Shown: positions 33,830 through 48,282 of the stretch, piece by piece
Numbering within the stretch: position 1 is the stretch's first letter
Layout: every line of letters begins with the position of its first letter
Assembly (NCBI GenBank): GCA_936450465.1
Contig: OW388296.1
Location: 17,030,526 to 17,094,525 of the forward strand
From: Gibbula magus
Lineage: Eukaryota; Mollusca; Gastropoda; Trochida; Trochidae
Length of the DNA stretch: 64,000 nucleotides
Direction: 5' to 3'
Translations under genes and position numbers: made by a program
Notes under the pieces: model-generated
The model's input: only the letters and a program-made list of their open reading frames with translations
The model's database searches: none
Told to the model about the DNA's origin: nothing

Positions 33830-34070
33830 AATAGTCCCGCTTCATCCACGTTTGGTCCGCTGTATTGAGATGTTTACATCGTTGACCAATGTTCCTCGAG
33901 GCTAATTAATCTATCAACACAACAATCCACCGGACTGTTCAATTATGATTTTATGACGTCATAAATCAGAGGGCGATACAGCCTCGCTTTGAAGTTTAAG
34001 GTTTATTGCGGAAACTGCCGAAGTGTAATCTGTCAGACTCGACCTAATCCAGTTGTCAAGATGCTGGCAT
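33830..34070. promoter_or_regulatory. Candidate regulatory cluster
   Basis: Within 240 bp there are ATGTTTACATC (forkhead-like), GCTAATTAATC (homeodomain-like), and the 16-bp palindrome TTTATGACGTCATAAA at 33950-33965 (CRE/ATF). There are also GC-rich words. It lies 5.5 kb upstream of the CELSR start. This is motif evidence only. Confidence 0.3.
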
Positions 34071-34181
34071 GAACAACTCAACCTCGAATATATTCGTTCA
34101 GTCAGTGCATTGGTTGAAGTAACGGTCATCGAGGGAAAAGCTTATATATACTGTTTGAAAGGCATTCTAGGAGTTGGTGTA

Positions 34182-34335
34182 ATGGGAAGACAAGGATACT
34201 TTATGGATAATCAACTTCTTTAGTGTACATGGTAACGCTGATAACGATGTAAGGATCTATACCCGTACATGTAAACCGAAACGTCGCCATTGTAAAATAA
34301 GAGGTTGAACATCCATAAAACACCCTTGTCTTTCC
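34182..34335. mobile_element. Foldback element with hammerhead-like core
   Basis: GGGAAGACAAGGATACTTTA continuing to CAACTTCTTT (34182-34222) is the near-mirror of TAAGAGGTTGAACATCCATA continuing to CTTGTCTTTCC (about 34300-34335). Between them are GCTGATAACG (34238 on) and CCGAAACGTCG (34277-34286), matching the two halves of a hammerhead core with substitutions in CTGATGA. The inverted arms would extend stem I. The arm sequence matches the tail following the hammerhead at 27745. Confidence 0.6.
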
Positions 34336-34993
34336 AGAAGTTTAGTCTCTAATAGCTATTTATTAGTGGACGACTGTACTTATATATTGTATCATAACTC
34401 ATGAACGAGTGCAATGGAGTTGCACCCCCTCCCCTCCCTCCATCCATATACACTGTTTTGGGTGGCGTTTAAAGTAAAATTGTAAGCAATTATTCAACAT
34501 GTAGCAAGATATTATTCAGACATAAACAAAAATAAAGACCTTCAAGTGTATATTTAGCAAATCTTTGTCGTTCGTTTGTGAAAGAAAGAAATGCATTCAG
34601 CAACGAAGGGAAAATAAAGTAGATCTATTGAAAAGAAACCATACCATCTTGTCGGGGTTTATAACAAGCTCGTCTGTACATGGCGAGGTATTCAATTTAT
34701 CCGTAGATTTTAACTTATATTTATTGGAGCATAAAATCATAAAGTGATTGAAGCTATCTTCTCTATTGTGCAGTATGCACTATGCAACCGTTGACATGCA
34801 TATCTCTTAAACCTTAATTTGTGATAAAGTTGGTTTTTAAAATTCATGGAACAACGAAATTTGCTCTACTTAATTGTTGAAATTATAATGGATTAACGAG
34901 AGGATGCTACAACCATACGGTCACACTACATAAACTATAACCATCACTATTCTATACAGTGCAAAATGTTCTTAATCGTCATTAAAACATTAA

Positions 34994-35349
34994 AGGGGCA
35001 GTAGCACGTTTTTTCTCTGAAGTAAGTTGATGAAATGTATTTGAAAAATAATGTCACCAATAGCAAAACACCATTCTGTCTGTGAAAAATCAAGTTAAAA
35101 AACAAGTGTACATGGTTCCGTAAAGCCATGGGAATCTTTTTTTGTCATTTGAAATAATAAATTGTGTTCACAATAAAATGGCCGCCATGCAATTTTTGCT
35201 TTATGCGCAACATCGTTATTACCACTACGGATAATTGGTTTGTTTAATACGATGTTTTACCCTCTAAAGTAAATATAAATGACATAAACTATCATTATAA
35301 ATGAGAATTTTGGAAAAATAAAATTTGCGAAAAATGTGCTACTTCCCCT
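34994..35349. mobile_element. TTAA MITE, short class, copy B
   Basis: TTAA (34990-34993) then AGGGGCAGTAGCACG; right end TGTGCTACTTCCCCT then TTAA (35350-35353). About 85-90 percent identical to copy A along its length, including the ATGGCCGCCATGCAATTTTT block. Confidence 0.88.
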
Positions 35350-35353
35350 TTAA

Positions 35354-36219
35354 GTGAAAAGACTAATTAGGTATATATTAATCAGCCTATAGAGTTAGTT
35401 CAGACGCTGAATCTTAAACTCAAACGTACATTCATCAGAAAGTAAATACGATTTTGTATTTTAGTACAAAATAAAATTTTATCGGTACTGTCAAAGGTCA
35501 TATAATTTCTATGTTATCGATCAATATTACAGTAACTAAAACTATAAACAGCATGTACATGTATTTTCCTCTGCGAACACAACAGCTTATACATATAAAC
35601 GTTGTATAGCATGATGTGAAAACAGTGTTCAACGGTTGAAGACTTTGTAACTAAGTGTATAACAGTATTGCCAATATTTTGTTTGGATAAATTATTTATC
35701 ACCTATCAAAATTAATACATTGTTTAATTTTGTTATTCCATGTTATGGTTCCGTATTTGGATAATGAAAAAATAACAAAAATAGTTTATGTTATTAAATG
35801 ACGAATTCAATTCAAATCAATGAGTTTTCAATTGGCGGATATCAATAACCTTTTTAAAATATTATAATTGTCGTTGTTTGAATTGGTAATTGTGTGAGTG
35901 TATGTTTCAGACTAAACAATACATTGTATCACAACTACAACACGTTTTACGTAACATTTCGTAATCGTACACCAAATAATTTATTAGATCTTCAAACCAT
36001 CTACTAGTACTTGACATATCAAACAGTTATTGGACGTCGCTTACTATCATCAGCGTCATCGTTTATAAAGAGTTATCAATCATCACATCCCATGAAGATC
36101 TAGCTAAGAGATTTGGGATGGTTACATAATATAAACCCCCCGGGTGTCTATTGACTACAACATACGCTGAGATTGAAACGATGCATTAGCACAGCCCCGA
36201 ACATAAGGTAGTTCAGTCC
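35354..36219. other. No recognised gene
   Basis: AT-rich sequence with only short incidental frames; no repeat structure was seen beyond the flanking MITEs. Confidence 0.5.
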
Positions 36220-36229
36220 ATGCGATATT

Positions 36230-36322
36230 CAACCTGGTTCCCGGGCCTCGTTCCGCTTGCGCTACAGGTTGTGCCTGGGCCTCACTGTAGCGCAAGCGGA
36301 ACGAGGCCCGGGAACCAGGTTG
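36230..36322. mobile_element. 93-bp palindromic MITE with perfect 10-bp target duplication
   Basis: The arms are 36230-36266 and 36286-36322, 37 bp each and perfectly complementary, starting CAACCTGGTTCCCGGGCC. The spacer is 19 bp. The flanks are ATGCGATATT at 36220-36229 and ATGCGATATT at 36323-36332. A 9-11-bp duplication points to Mutator-like transposition. Perfect arms suggest a recent insertion. Confidence 0.9.
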
Positions 36323-37106
36323 ATGCGATATTGTGAAAACGATAGGAGATTCTACATGCGCTTCTAGCAGAGGTGATTTCGGATACACTATCACAGCTCT
36401 TACAGACTTTGTCAACCAATCAGATTATCGTATTTTCTGATAAAATATACTTTTAAATGACCTGATGATGTGATTGGTAAAACAAAACAAAAAAACACAA
36501 TAATATTTCACATTTTTTTAATTGACATGTACTCAATATCGCTCGGTGTGATGACATTATCAAATAAGTTTCAATATCTTGGAATATTTTGCTTGACTTT
36601 TTTAGTTAGGATAATGAGTGCAAGCCGACACCATATTTCAACCTTTTAATAGTTGTTTTACATCCACTATCCGACATTTTATGAGTTTGTTAAAGTAACT
36701 TAACCAACTCTAAACTCTCTTCATAGGTTCTAACAGGCACTAAGAATTACGTTGAGATAACCTGATTTGTGACTGTAACTAGGAATAAACCCTCATAACT
36801 CTGATGTGAAATGTGGTCATTTGAAACAAATACATGGAGAGCAAGGTCTCCCTTCTATATTGGAGAGAATATACATATAGTTGTCAATACTATAAACACT
36901 ATAGTTGTCAATCCTATACTCGATATATCCATTCCACGCATTGTACTAATGGTAAACTAAAGTCAGTTCATTTTGTTGAAGAAAGCGCATAAGAGTATGA
37001 GTTATCTCCCTTGTGCCATAATGCATAGTCGATGTTATCGTTTTAAATGTATATATAGAAATGTATGTATTTAGATGTATGTAATACTATATATGTAGAT
37101 GTATGC

Positions 37107-39120
<2,014 letters not shown>

Positions 39121-39126
39121 TGTTTG

Positions 39127-39136
39127 GTCACGTGAC
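39127..39136. promoter_or_regulatory. Palindromic E-box in the CELSR promoter region
   Basis: GTCACGTGAC, the preferred palindrome of USF/MITF-TFE type bHLH-ZIP factors, lies 434 bp upstream of the CELSR ATG. At about 39366 CAGCCATTTTG is a YY1-like word often found near transcription starts. Confidence 0.4.
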
Positions 39137-39405
39137 TCGCAGTTCCCTTGTCCTCCCTCCGCTATGTGTCATGTTATTTCAAAGCGAGACAGTGGCGTCT
39201 GTTTGAAGGTAACCGATCGCAGTGTGGATTTACCTTTACATGATTTGTAGACCCAAAGACTTAGGACTCGAAACTTGATTTCTCGATGTTAGAGAACCCA
39301 GTTTGATTGATTTTTCTCTGGGTGGTGAACTGAACAGCTCGAGTTACCTATCGAGACAGCGTGCAGCCATTTTGTAGGAAAGCAGGGTGGCGAGTGATCG
39401 CTCTT

Positions 39406-39540
39406 ATGCAGGATGGCTGTGTGTGGAGTTGCAGTGCAGTAGTTGAGAGGGTTCGCTGCTTTGAGTCGCTCTCAGGGATTTCTCTGTACGATGTAAGAAG
39501 AGGAATACCGTGTGCGATCTGTGAGCGAGGATTGAGGTAG
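39406..39540 (+). CDS. Upstream ORF in the CELSR 5' leader
   Basis: The ATG at 39406 opens a 44-codon frame that stops at 39538-39540, 29 bp before the CELSR ATG. A second ATG at 39413 opens a nine-codon frame. If transcription starts upstream of 39400, these would be met first by ribosomes and could lower CELSR translation. There is no evidence that the peptide is made. Confidence 0.35.
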   Translation: MQDGCVWSCSAVVERVRCFESLSGISLYDVRRGIPCAICERGLR

Positions 39541-39569
39541 TAGGTGTACCTGTAAGAGGGAGACTCGCG

Positions 39570-42500
39570 ATGACTTGTGTACGCTCGAGTCAGGGCATGG
39601 AGACATGCAGAGAACCGAGTCGGGAGAGACGACGCGCGTGTGACTTCTGGCTGCCTAGGATTGTCAGACCTAACTCTAGAATGTTAACAGGTATTGTGAT
39701 AATATTGCATATATCTGCAGCATTGACTCTTGATATACACATCTCGGCGTCAGATCCCGGGGGGACTCTCGTTTATAATGGTACCCACGGGCCTGGGTGG
39801 ACATATTCGATGGACAGGGGGGTGAGTCGCAGTGTCTTGCCCTATCTCGAAATCGACTCCACTACAGGGGTGGTGTATTTGAAGCAGAACGTCAAGTGCT
39901 ATCATAGTGGAGAAAACCCCCTCAACTACCGTGTGACAGCAAGGACTAGGTATTCCGAGAGGATCACAAATTACACTGTGATCCCCTTCTCTGTCCACAT
40001 TCACGGAGATGAGTGTGGTAGGGGGTTCAATAATCCAAAACCTCATAGCTCGATTGAGCCTCATCTTGTCATAATTTTCAGCAACCACACACAAAACGAA
40101 TGCATTCCAAGAGGTCATCATATAGCTTCATTGAAAGACTTCCTTCCATTATCATTGAGACAGTGTGCTGTTATTGTGGATATGCCAGTTTCTGTTGATC
40201 TGGAGGTGAATGTTCAGACTTTAGAAGTCACCACTATCATTAGCAGGTGCTTGAAAAATGGAGGATTCATTGCTGAATTTCATGTCTTGTTCTCGTGTGA
40301 GAAATCATCATTTGTTGTACCATACAAACTCATTTTGCATTCCTTTCAAAGAACATCTCATCAACTAAAAATAGGAACTAAATTAAGGAAAAGATCTCGA
40401 AGAGCAGTTGATAACTCTCCTCCATATTTTTCAAATCCAAACTACGTAGAACACGTCAAAGAAGAGCAGAGAGCTGGCACTGTTGTCAGTACAATAACAG
40501 CAACTGACGACGATGCAGGGGCAAGTTTGACATACTCATTATTTGCAACCAGAGATGAGCTCAGTGAGTCCATGTTTTCTATACATCCTATAACTGGGAC
40601 CATTAACACAACACAGAGATTAGACCGGGAGGACATGCCGGTCCACTATTTCATGATCATGGCCAAAGATGACCACAGCGACAGTGCAACAGGTACAGCA
40701 ACCTTAACAATCTTTGTTGATGATATCAATGACAACCCTCCTAAATTTGAATTAAGTAATTACGTTGCCAATATATCTGAGAATCTTCACTTTGGATACA
40801 CAGTTTTAACAGTTCAGGCTACTGACTTGGATTTTGGCGACAATGCTGAAGTTCTGTACAGGATTTTGAACAGCGGGGGTGAGTCCCAGCCCTTCATGAT
40901 AGACCCTTCAACAGGAACCATCTCTACTAGGGCGCAACTGGACAGAGAAACGCTTGACCACTACCACTTCAAAGTGATCGCTGTTGATCAAGGGGAGGCA
41001 AGCAAGAGAAAAACAGCAACAACAACTGTAGATATTCGAATAAAGGATGTAAACGACAACAAACCAAAGTTACAAAATTCATCGTATCATGTAATTATTC
41101 CTGAAGACATAGATGTTTCTTCCCGTCCTGTGGTTCTAAACGTGAGCGCCACAGATGATGATGAAGGGGACAATGCAAAAATCCGTTACAGCCTGGTTGG
41201 AAATGCCGACAACACCTTCCATATCGACAGTGTAACAGGGCAAGTCAGTGTTGTGAAGCCTCTGGACTATGAGCAAGATCGAGAGTACAATCTGAACATA
41301 CGGGCTGAGGACGGGGGCATGCCATCTCAGAAGATTCTCGTACCTCTTCTCATTGATGTCCAGGACATCAACGACAATGCTCCAAGTTTCTTCCCTGACT
41401 CATATCAAGAATCTGTGATTGAAAGTACCCAATCAGGAACATCCATTGTTCAGGTCCAGGCTCAAGATAGCGACTCGGGGGAGAACGGGAGACTCACTTA
41501 TACCATAGAAGATGCTCCCAACCTTATGCCTCTCGTCATCGACAGGTCAACCGGCTGGATAAAGACAAATGCTTCTTTGGACAGAGAAATGTCTGCTGTG
41601 TATAATTTCAGAGTCAAGGCCAACGATCACGGTATTCCTGTCCAAACTGCGACAGCCAGTGTGGTGATTAACGTGAGAGATATCAACGATAATGCTCCCA
41701 TTTTCCTACCGAAGACCTATCATGCTGCTGTGTCTGAAGAGGCAAAGGTTGGTACACGAGTAACCACTGTGACGGCCATTGATCGAGATGCTGATGAAAA
41801 CGCTCGTGTTTCTTATGAAATTACGAGAGGAAACTCTGGTAAAGTGTTTCAGATCAGTCCGCTCCGAGGGGAAGGTATCATCACAGTGCAAGGTACCCTG
41901 GATGCTAGGACTCTCAGCGAGTATGAACTCACCGTCACAGCTCAGGACTCTGGGGGCAAATCGGACACAGTAAAAGTGTACATCAATGTGACAGACACAA
42001 ACAGACATCGTCCAGTTTTCCAAAACATCCCATACCAGAAGAATATTGATGAAAATCTTCCCGTTGGTACTTCTGTCTTCAAGGTTTTTGCTCTTGACGA
42101 TGACAGGCGTGAGAATGGAAGGGTTACTTACTCCATCAACCCTGCGTCCACATTTTCTATCAACCTAACCTCAGGAGATATAATCACTAGGCAAAACCTT
42201 AACCGAGAAGAAACGCCTGTATATCATCTGACTGTGACTGCAGCTGACAACGGCAAGCCTCGGCTCCAGGACACAACCGACATCGACATCATCATCCTTG
42301 ACGTGAACGACAACAAGCCTGAGTTCCTGCAGCACGAGTATGAAGGTTCTGTGCGTGAGGATGTTCTCATTGGCCAGAGTGTGGTGAAGATATCAGCAGA
42401 GGATAAGGATATCGGACCCAACAAACAAATCATGTACACTTTTGACGGAGGTAGTAACGGAAATGGAGATTTCAAGATTGACAGTGCAAGAGGGATAATA

Positions 42501-43197
42501 CGAGTTGAGAATCACCTGGACAGAGAACGGCAAGCAGAATATGAACTTGTAGCGTTTGCTGTCGACAAAGGTGCTCAACCTTTATCAACCTCGGTTAAAA
42601 TCAAAATCAATGTAAAAGATGTGAATGATAACCCCCCGAAGTTTGCCCTCAAGAATAACTATGTCCTGGTCCCTGAGAACAGTCCGATTGGAACAACTGT
42701 GGGCATAATAGAAGCTAACGATCCTGATGAAGGCGACAACGCTATCGTGGATTATTCGTTTGCTGGTGGTCCTGACGTGGACTCCTTTAGGCTGGTAGGC
42801 AGGAAAGGTGACCCTGCAATAATAACGCTCCACACTGACCTAGATTACGAATCGGACAAGAGAGAATACAAAATTAAACTCCGTGCATCTTCAGATCGGT
42901 TATTTGAAATCACGAACATCATCATTAAAGTACAGGATGCCAACGACAACCCGCCTACTTTGAAGGATTTTACGATAATCTTCAACAACTACAAGAACTA
43001 TTTTCCTTCAGAACCCATCGGAAAGATTCCTGCATTTGATCCTGACGAGTTGGATCGACCAAAATTGAGATATAGATTTGTGTCTGGGAACGAGGCTAAT
43101 TTACTTCACCTCAACGAAACGACAGGGGAGATTACTCTGGATATACGACTCAACTCTGATGTGCCGAGAATGGGAACGTTTGAAGTCAGTGTTTCAG
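39570..43197 (+). CDS. CELSR / Flamingo (starry night) cadherin, first coding exon
   Basis: Encodes 1,209 residues plus one base. It starts at 39570; an alternative start is Met38 (39681), directly before the hydrophobic signal segment LTGIVIILHISAALT. A furin-like RKRSRR is at 273-278. Nine cadherin repeats follow from about residue 284. Linker motifs are DINDN 385-389, DVNDN 493-497, DINDN 599-603, DINDN 704-708, the non-canonical DTNRHRPVF 809-817, DVNDN 911-915, DVNDN 1017-1021 and DANDN 1123-1127. The ninth repeat ends ...TFEVSVS. The DxNxHRPVF linker between repeats 5 and 6 and the IPAFDPDELD..GNE.LL stretch of repeat 9 are CELSR hallmarks. The exon ends at donor GTAAGT (43198) with one leftover base. 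EGF, laminin-G, GAIN and seven-pass regions lie beyond the window. CELSR acts at cell junctions in planar cell polarity. Confidence 0.96.
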
Positions 43198-46100
43198 GTA
43201 AGTTTACATTTTAGTCTTTAAATTTCAGATGATTGCTTTGCATTTATGAAGATGCAAAATGTATAATTTGAAAACAAGTGATTTGTTAAATTATTTGTAA
43301 AATTGACTGTGATAATTAGTAATTACCAGTATTAACAACTCAACAAGACATGCTACTCCAAGCTTATGTATAAGCAGTACACAACAATTCGTTTTTGAAA
43401 AAGTATGAAAAGAGGTTTTATCAAAATTTTATTTGTCCTACAGGAAATAAATCAGAAATATATCTCCTTGCAGAGAAGCATCTGCTATTTTGCAATAAAA
43501 AGGTTGACTCAAGACTAGGCCCAGTATTTATGTCTGTTGTCTGATATCAAAGCACAAGGCTCTGTGAACACAGAGCTGATTCATGAACCATCTGTCATAG
43601 TCGGTGAATTCATACTTTCTGTGTGTGCAGCATGTGCAGGGGCTATCTTTGAAAAATTTCATGCATTTTATTCTAAGCTTCGTCATTTTGAAACTAAGGA
43701 TATTTTTATGTACATGTGTAAGGTGACTTGGAAAACAACATGCATTGTTCTTACTGCACAGTGTCTCTACATGCAGTAATATTTCGATGCAATTCAGGAT
43801 TAGAATTCCGTAGAGTACATCCATCGATTTGTAGTTCCCTGATTTGCTTCTAGGTTTCGCTGCAATGCAAAGTCGCAAAGTTCTTGACTTTCTTTCTTCA
43901 AAAATACTAGCTGATATAAGTGAAATACTCTTGAAAATAGTGTTTAAAACTGAGCAAAACTAAGTCAAATTTCTATGATATTTGTAATAACAATCTGAAT
44001 CAGTCGTAGATTTGCCGTGTAATGTTTAAATGCAAACACTTAGCTCAAATAGGGACTGAGCTACAGCTTGCTGGTGTCTATTGCAACATTGAGACATCTG
44101 TTTAATACAAGCTCAAAGTACCATAATCAAACTGAAGAGACAAAACCTCAAAATATTGTGTACATTGTTTCTAGGAATTTTACGAAATTCCAAAATTGGC
44201 GTGAGATAAATAATACTAAAAGAACCGCAAATGACTAAATTATGAAACTGGTTCTCAGTTATTTCTATAGAATGTCAGTAGACATTCAGCATGTGACCTG
44301 CTCTGTTGTGACTTGCTTACAGTCAGAGAGCGAAGATGTAGGTATCTATTACACATAGCGTTAGACAACATTGTGCTGCTTTCACCTGGACGTTAGAGCA
44401 TTACAAGCCTATAGTTCAGCTCTGTGTGCTTCTCGCTGTCAGGTGGGGAGTAATACTAGTTTTTTAACAGTCAACACAAATTGTGCATTTTGCTAAATGA
44501 TTCAAATCAATTCTGTTCCATAGCAGGAATAAAAGTTATAAATTATTGTCTCTATCGGAAGACAAACTCTCTCTTGATCTTCTTTCCAAGTGGTTTGACG
44601 TCCTATTCTCTGAAAAGTAGTTTTTGTTAAATATTGTAACAGAACCTATGAGACATGTGATTTTCAGAAAAATATATATCAATCAGTTCATTATAAAAGT
44701 AGTATTATTTGAAGAATCCAAGATTGTAACATGATGATGTATTTAACAATATGAGGTGTGCAAACCTACTTATCATAGTCATGCAGAGGGATTAAAACAA
44801 TTAGCTGTGTTAGTGATGCCTAGAAAATCTTCCTGTTCTTAGTAGCAACTGGTTTCAATAAACAGGTAGTCATAAATAATGTCTTGTTCGACACGCCAAT
44901 CTATTATAAGTCGTCTAAATTACATACTTGTGCCGTTATTAAATCCACATTACGTAATTATGTTCTTATATTACTATAAAACCTGCATACCATGAGTTTG
45001 AACTTGAATTCCCCAGTGCACAAACAAACCAGTATTCCCTGAGTGTGAGAAAAGAAACAGCTTCACGAGGTAAAAATAATGTAAATGTAACCAAAAATAT
45101 TCTCATGTTATATCACCCAAATATATGAACTCTTATTGATTTAATAAAATTTGGGTTGCTCATAGTTAATTATTTCTAACACAAGATTGACATAGACAGG
45201 ATGTATTGAAAATATTTATGACAATTAACATATGAATGCAAAATGTTTAAAATAATTCTATGTTACTTTGGTTTCAGTATACAAGACATATGCTGATATA
45301 AATCATATAGATATAAATGCAAAACTATTGAAATGTGATTTATATTTCTGTAAACGTTTGCTAGATTTGATTAGCACATAACATGAGACATTATAATAAC
45401 ACCAGACTAGTGACCTAGGAGTTTATTATGCTTCAGCCCTGTATGTATCCAGGCAAGTGATTAATCTGATCGCAATATTGGATGAAATATAATTTGCCTG
45501 GGGAAGTTCATTTAGTGAGCTGTGTGCTCTAACATTGAAGTGCACTGGTTAATCATATCCTCAAACTTCATTTTGAATTTTGATTTTCAGCCATTTTGCT
45601 TATGTTTAATGATAGTTTATTGGAATATATTCAAAATACCTTTTTGTTTTGATGCTATTGATTTCATTAAAACAAATTATTATCTTTATTGTTTATTTAT
45701 CTAAAATAATACCTTGTAACCTCGGCTTCAATATCTTATTAATCATTGTTGTTTAATCCAGAGAAAATTATGTTTAGTACTTTGCTAATTTTAAAGTTAA
45801 TTCCGACCTATCTCTCACCTGTCGCTCAGGTGGGTAACTACAGGTAGCCACTGAAACAAACATTGGTTAAACATACATCACACTATGTAGTGAATTAATA
45901 ATATGATGAAAAATTCATTTTATTCTATATACCGGTAGGCAAGTACAAACAAATGAGCAAGTGAATGTTATTTCTTGCCCTGAGGCTGATGAAATTTAAG
46001 AAACATTTTGAACCCCTGCTCTATTGCCTTATAATTTTCAGTTGTATCATAATTTTTGTTGTAAGTTGTCCTCTGTGATTTATTTGCTTTGTCCGAGTGA

Positions 46101-46639
46101 CGAAGGTGTACATTTCTCTTGGACAGTGATCCGACAAGATTTACACCTGTACATGACGATCATTTTAACACCTGTATAACAGGTCACCTGTACTCGTAGT
46201 GTAGACATAGGATTGTCTATATGTAGACTCGCTGTGAGCAAGTCATCAATATGAACTGAAGACAGATGTAGTTCCATAGACTTTGAATGTCTCATGAATG
46301 TGTTTACTTTCTACACTTGAACATGAAAATTGCCTCTACTGTTAGTGTACATAGTGTTGGATAGTGGATAGTCTATATTGTATATTTTCTTCTAAAGCTC
46401 AACTTTTAAGATGACCAGATTTGAAGACAAATGAACTTTGTGGCTTGATTAGCGATACATAAACTCGCTCAGACAAGTACATCATTATCAACGAGTACAT
46501 TTTGAGAATTCATTTTTGAGACTTAGGAGTATCCTGTTGAAAATTTCTGTTCAAAGTTTCATCACATAGATAGGCTATGTCCTTGTACTATCATGAATAT
46601 GTGGACAATCCTCACACTAACAACATACCGGTATACAAT

Positions 46640-46740
46640 TTATGAGAAATGATTTGAATGATATCAATATTAGCATCTACACCGGAATCTCACACTCTTG
46701 TAAGAAAGAAGTTGTACATCCATAGAACTCATTTCTCAAA
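46640..46740 (+). mobile_element. Penelope tail relic
   Basis: CCGGAATCTCACACTC, then GTAAGAAAGAAGTTGTACAT, then CCATAGAACTC corresponds to the segment after the hammerhead at 27774-27830 (GAAACGTC...TTAAAGAAGTTGTTATCC). Strongly decayed. Confidence 0.45.
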
Positions 46741-47706
46741 CCAACTTCTGAATGCATCTTAAAGAGTTCACTTCTTCACCTCTCATTTCAGACAATTAAA
46801 TTTGTCACACTCTCCCTACACACAAGACCAGTTTTGGTCCATAAAGGATGCCTTGTTTAATACTTGTCCCACTTATTTCAGTTTTTCTATATTTACTCCC
46901 TCAGACTCAGTATTTGTATTTTGTGAGTTTATTGGAACATCAAGACGAGATGTGATCCCTGGACCATGAGACGGCTAATGAGCCTTTGCTTATATGATCC
47001 CGGGGACTTTGAGCGGGGTCACTTTGAAGTGTATGAACGTTATGGGCATGACTATTGGATAGTTGTCTTAGTCATACCTTCAATAGGAATACAACGTTAA
47101 TGCTTTGTTTATTACCTCCCTTGTCTCTCCACCAATAGAATTAGGGGTCAGAGGTGAATCATTGATTTTAGATTAGTCAGGTTTATCGCTCATTCTTTGA
47201 AGGATTTGTTGTGACAATACTTACCATGAAATGCTCTCCCAAGTTGGTTTTACTTTTCATGGTTTGAAAAGATGAAGTTTGATTTTCTCTCTCTCTGTTT
47301 GACAGTTTTCTGTTTCAAATTTGAGTGTAAATCTTATGATCTTTAAACCAAAATTAAAATTAAAAGATATCTTATTATAAATATAGTTTACAGATTCATT
47401 CAAATTGGCATGTGCATCAGAAAATATAAAAATTTAATGTAATAAATATAATCTGAAAATTTCTAATTTCTTTTCCACATTATTTTGTGTAAAATAGATA
47501 GCAAAATCTCTTACTGCTATTTAGAAAATGTTCTATAATTCAAACAAACAGAAGGAAAGTTATATGTATATGAGCAAAAACTGATGATCAAAGGATAATT
47601 AATATTTCTGAGAAAACGTTTATCCCAGGAAGAAGTAATGCTTTTTCATTGAAAGGTGTAAATGATGAATCCAGGAATTTGAAAGGAGGGATTCATATAA
47701 CGAGGA

Positions 47707-47727
47707 GGGGGGGGGGGGGGGGGGGGG
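47707..47727. repeat. Poly-G run of 21
   Basis: Uninterrupted G tract in the CELSR intron. Length may be unreliable in assembly. It could form a G-quadruplex on the sense transcript. Confidence 0.95.
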
Positions 47728-48126
47728 ATGTAAACAGTGAAACAAGAGCTTATATATCGAGGTATAAGCTCAGGACAGAACAGATGGTACACCTTGTCAA
47801 GAAACAAGAATGAAGAAATGCTTTGTATGTATAAAAAATTTATTCCAGAGATTTAATTTAAGTCTGGATGGATGAAATGAAGCTGAAGTCAGGTTGAACC
47901 ATAGCAGATAGCTCCACTCAACAGGTGCTGGTCCCTGTGCAGGACAGATGGTTCAAGTAGTTGGAGATAGATGGATAGATCACCCTGGGTTGTAGTCGCA
48001 GTAATAGCTTCAGTTGAGTATACATGATTAAACGAATACCAGTGTTTGTCATAACATGCAGCCCAGTGTTTTATAATATAGCGGTAACAGATGTGATAGT
48101 TTGTGATAGTTGTATAATGTCACCGT

Positions 48127-48176
48127 TACATATACATATACATATACATAAACATATACATATACATATGCATATG

Positions 48177-48208
<32 letters not shown>

Positions 48209-48282
48209 ATTACATATACGTATACATACATATACATATACCGGTACATACACATACATACATAATTACATATACATATATA
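48127..48282. repeat. (CATATA)n microsatellite, imperfect
   Basis: A hexanucleotide TACATA/CATATA tract of about 155 bp with interruptions (CATATG, CGTATA, CCGGTA). Open frames in it are artefacts. Confidence 0.97.

Noticed and set aside
40442..42833. Minus-strand open frames across the CELSR exon
   Set aside because: Shadows of the strongly coding plus-strand cadherin frame.
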